64,000 bases of DNA from Tolypothrix sp. NIES-4075 (GTDB lineage Bacteria > Cyanobacteriota > Cyanobacteriia > Cyanobacteriales > Nostocaceae), in the NCBI RefSeq assembly GCF_002218085.1, contig NZ_BDUC01000003.1:779666-843665 (forward strand), in the 5' to 3' direction. A model generated the notes under the pieces. The model was not told the DNA's origin. It was given only the letters and a program-made list of their open reading frames with translations, and made no database searches. The number at the start of each line of letters is the position of its first letter. Position 1 is the first letter of the stretch. Shown here piece by piece: positions 63,703 to 64,000 of this stretch. The position numbers were made by a program, and so were the translations under genes.

Positions 63703-64000
63703 ATGCCAGTTAAGCGACAAGTGACTGAGCAAACCTTAACCCCAAATGCTTCATCAATGCCTGATGAACGCATCGAAATTTATCAATTTTATAACGTTGT
63801 TCCTCAAGAACTTGCAGTTGAGTCTTTGCCCAGTCACTTGATTGTAATTCATACTACGCCTCAGCCAGTACAAGTTGTAGAGCGTGACGATCGCCTGAAA
63901 ATCAAAGAACTGGCAAAACCGGGCGATATTAACATTCTCTCAGCTAGCAGTATGGCTTATTGCCAGTGGAAAGAGGCAATTTCTTTTATTCAATTAACCG
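63703..64000 (+). CDS. N-terminal part of a probable AraC-family regulator (runs off the window)
   Basis: An open frame from ATG 63703 (MPVKRQVTEQTL) continues past the window end, with 99 residues visible. The pattern IEIYQFYNVVPQELAVESLPSHLI, then DRLKIKELAKPGDINILSA and WKEAISFIQL (quoted in parts) resembles the ligand-sensing N-terminus of cyanobacterial AraC-type regulators; the DNA-binding part would lie beyond the window. The family call is tentative. Confidence 0.55.
   Translation, partial: MPVKRQVTEQTLTPNASSMPDERIEIYQFYNVVPQELAVESLPSHLIVIHTTPQPVQVVERDDRLKIKELAKPGDINILSASSMAYCQWKEAISFIQLT

Overview
This window comes from a filamentous, probably heterocyst-forming cyanobacterium (order Nostocales). 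The evidence is the very frequent HIP1 octamer GCGATCGC, the genes cp12, ndhL, a HetZ-related regulator, a PCB-type phytochrome and cyanobacteriochrome sensors, a tRNA-Leu(UAA) gene split by a group I intron, and many short tandem heptamer repeats of the kind typical of Nostoc/Calothrix intergenic DNA. I cannot name the species.

Layout. 1-5 kb: small membrane proteins, a coiled-coil protein, a cytochrome c6-like protein, an aldo/keto reductase and an acidic protein. 5-11.6 kb: PEP synthase, a cupin-like protein, a PhzF-family enzyme, a GNAT acetyltransferase and a PMT-type glycosyltransferase. 11.8-15.9 kb: a phytochrome kinase with an overlapping Rcp1-like response regulator, then a receiver-kinase hybrid. 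16-31.5 kb: mostly housekeeping or conserved genes (trmB, metallophosphoesterase, FIST sensor, cp12, DUF3177, a TPS/filamentous-haemagglutinin-type secreted protein, a DUF7734 protein, guaA, a globin, a CDF transporter, DUF4327, rbfA, a DUF751 protein). 31.6-33 kb: a compact AT-rich type II restriction-modification pair. 33.4-41.5 kb: HetZ-related regulator, Sua5/YrdC, larC, two tandem lipoproteins, a flippase-like membrane protein and an unrecognised 465-residue protein. 41.8-44.6 kb: a gene graveyard with pieces of a type I R-M system (hsdM/hsdS, hsdR), an intact Uma2 nuclease, and two pieces resembling cyanobacterial TniQ transposition proteins, lying against the 3' end of the intron-bearing tRNA-Leu. 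44.9-48.4 kb: a large multi-bilin sensor kinase. 48.6-50.2 kb: the conserved cluster ndhL-DUF3007-trpA. 50.4-63.2 kb: one membrane protein, then 1.84 kb of non-coding DNA, then a four-gene envelope cluster (DUF11/SdrD_B protein, 1290-residue Ig-plus-barrel protein, beta-helix/OmpA protein, SdrD-repeat protein). The window ends in a 63-bp tandem repeat and the start of a probable regulator gene.

The strongest leads are: (i) the kinase at 44951-48421, which appears to join a PAS-less phytochrome (GAF-PHY) module to two different cyanobacteriochrome GAFs, one of them a variant two-cysteine DXCF type; (ii) the tRNA-Leu-adjacent graveyard, read as the relic of a Tn7-like (possibly CAST V-K-like) element that carried R-M cargo; (iii) the four-gene envelope cluster; (iv) repeated colonisation of coding sequence by dispersed repeats, which split a signal peptide, lengthen a linker in PEP synthase, extend C-termini and fill a loop of the tRNA intron. 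All family names rest on motif recognition by eye; no database search was run.
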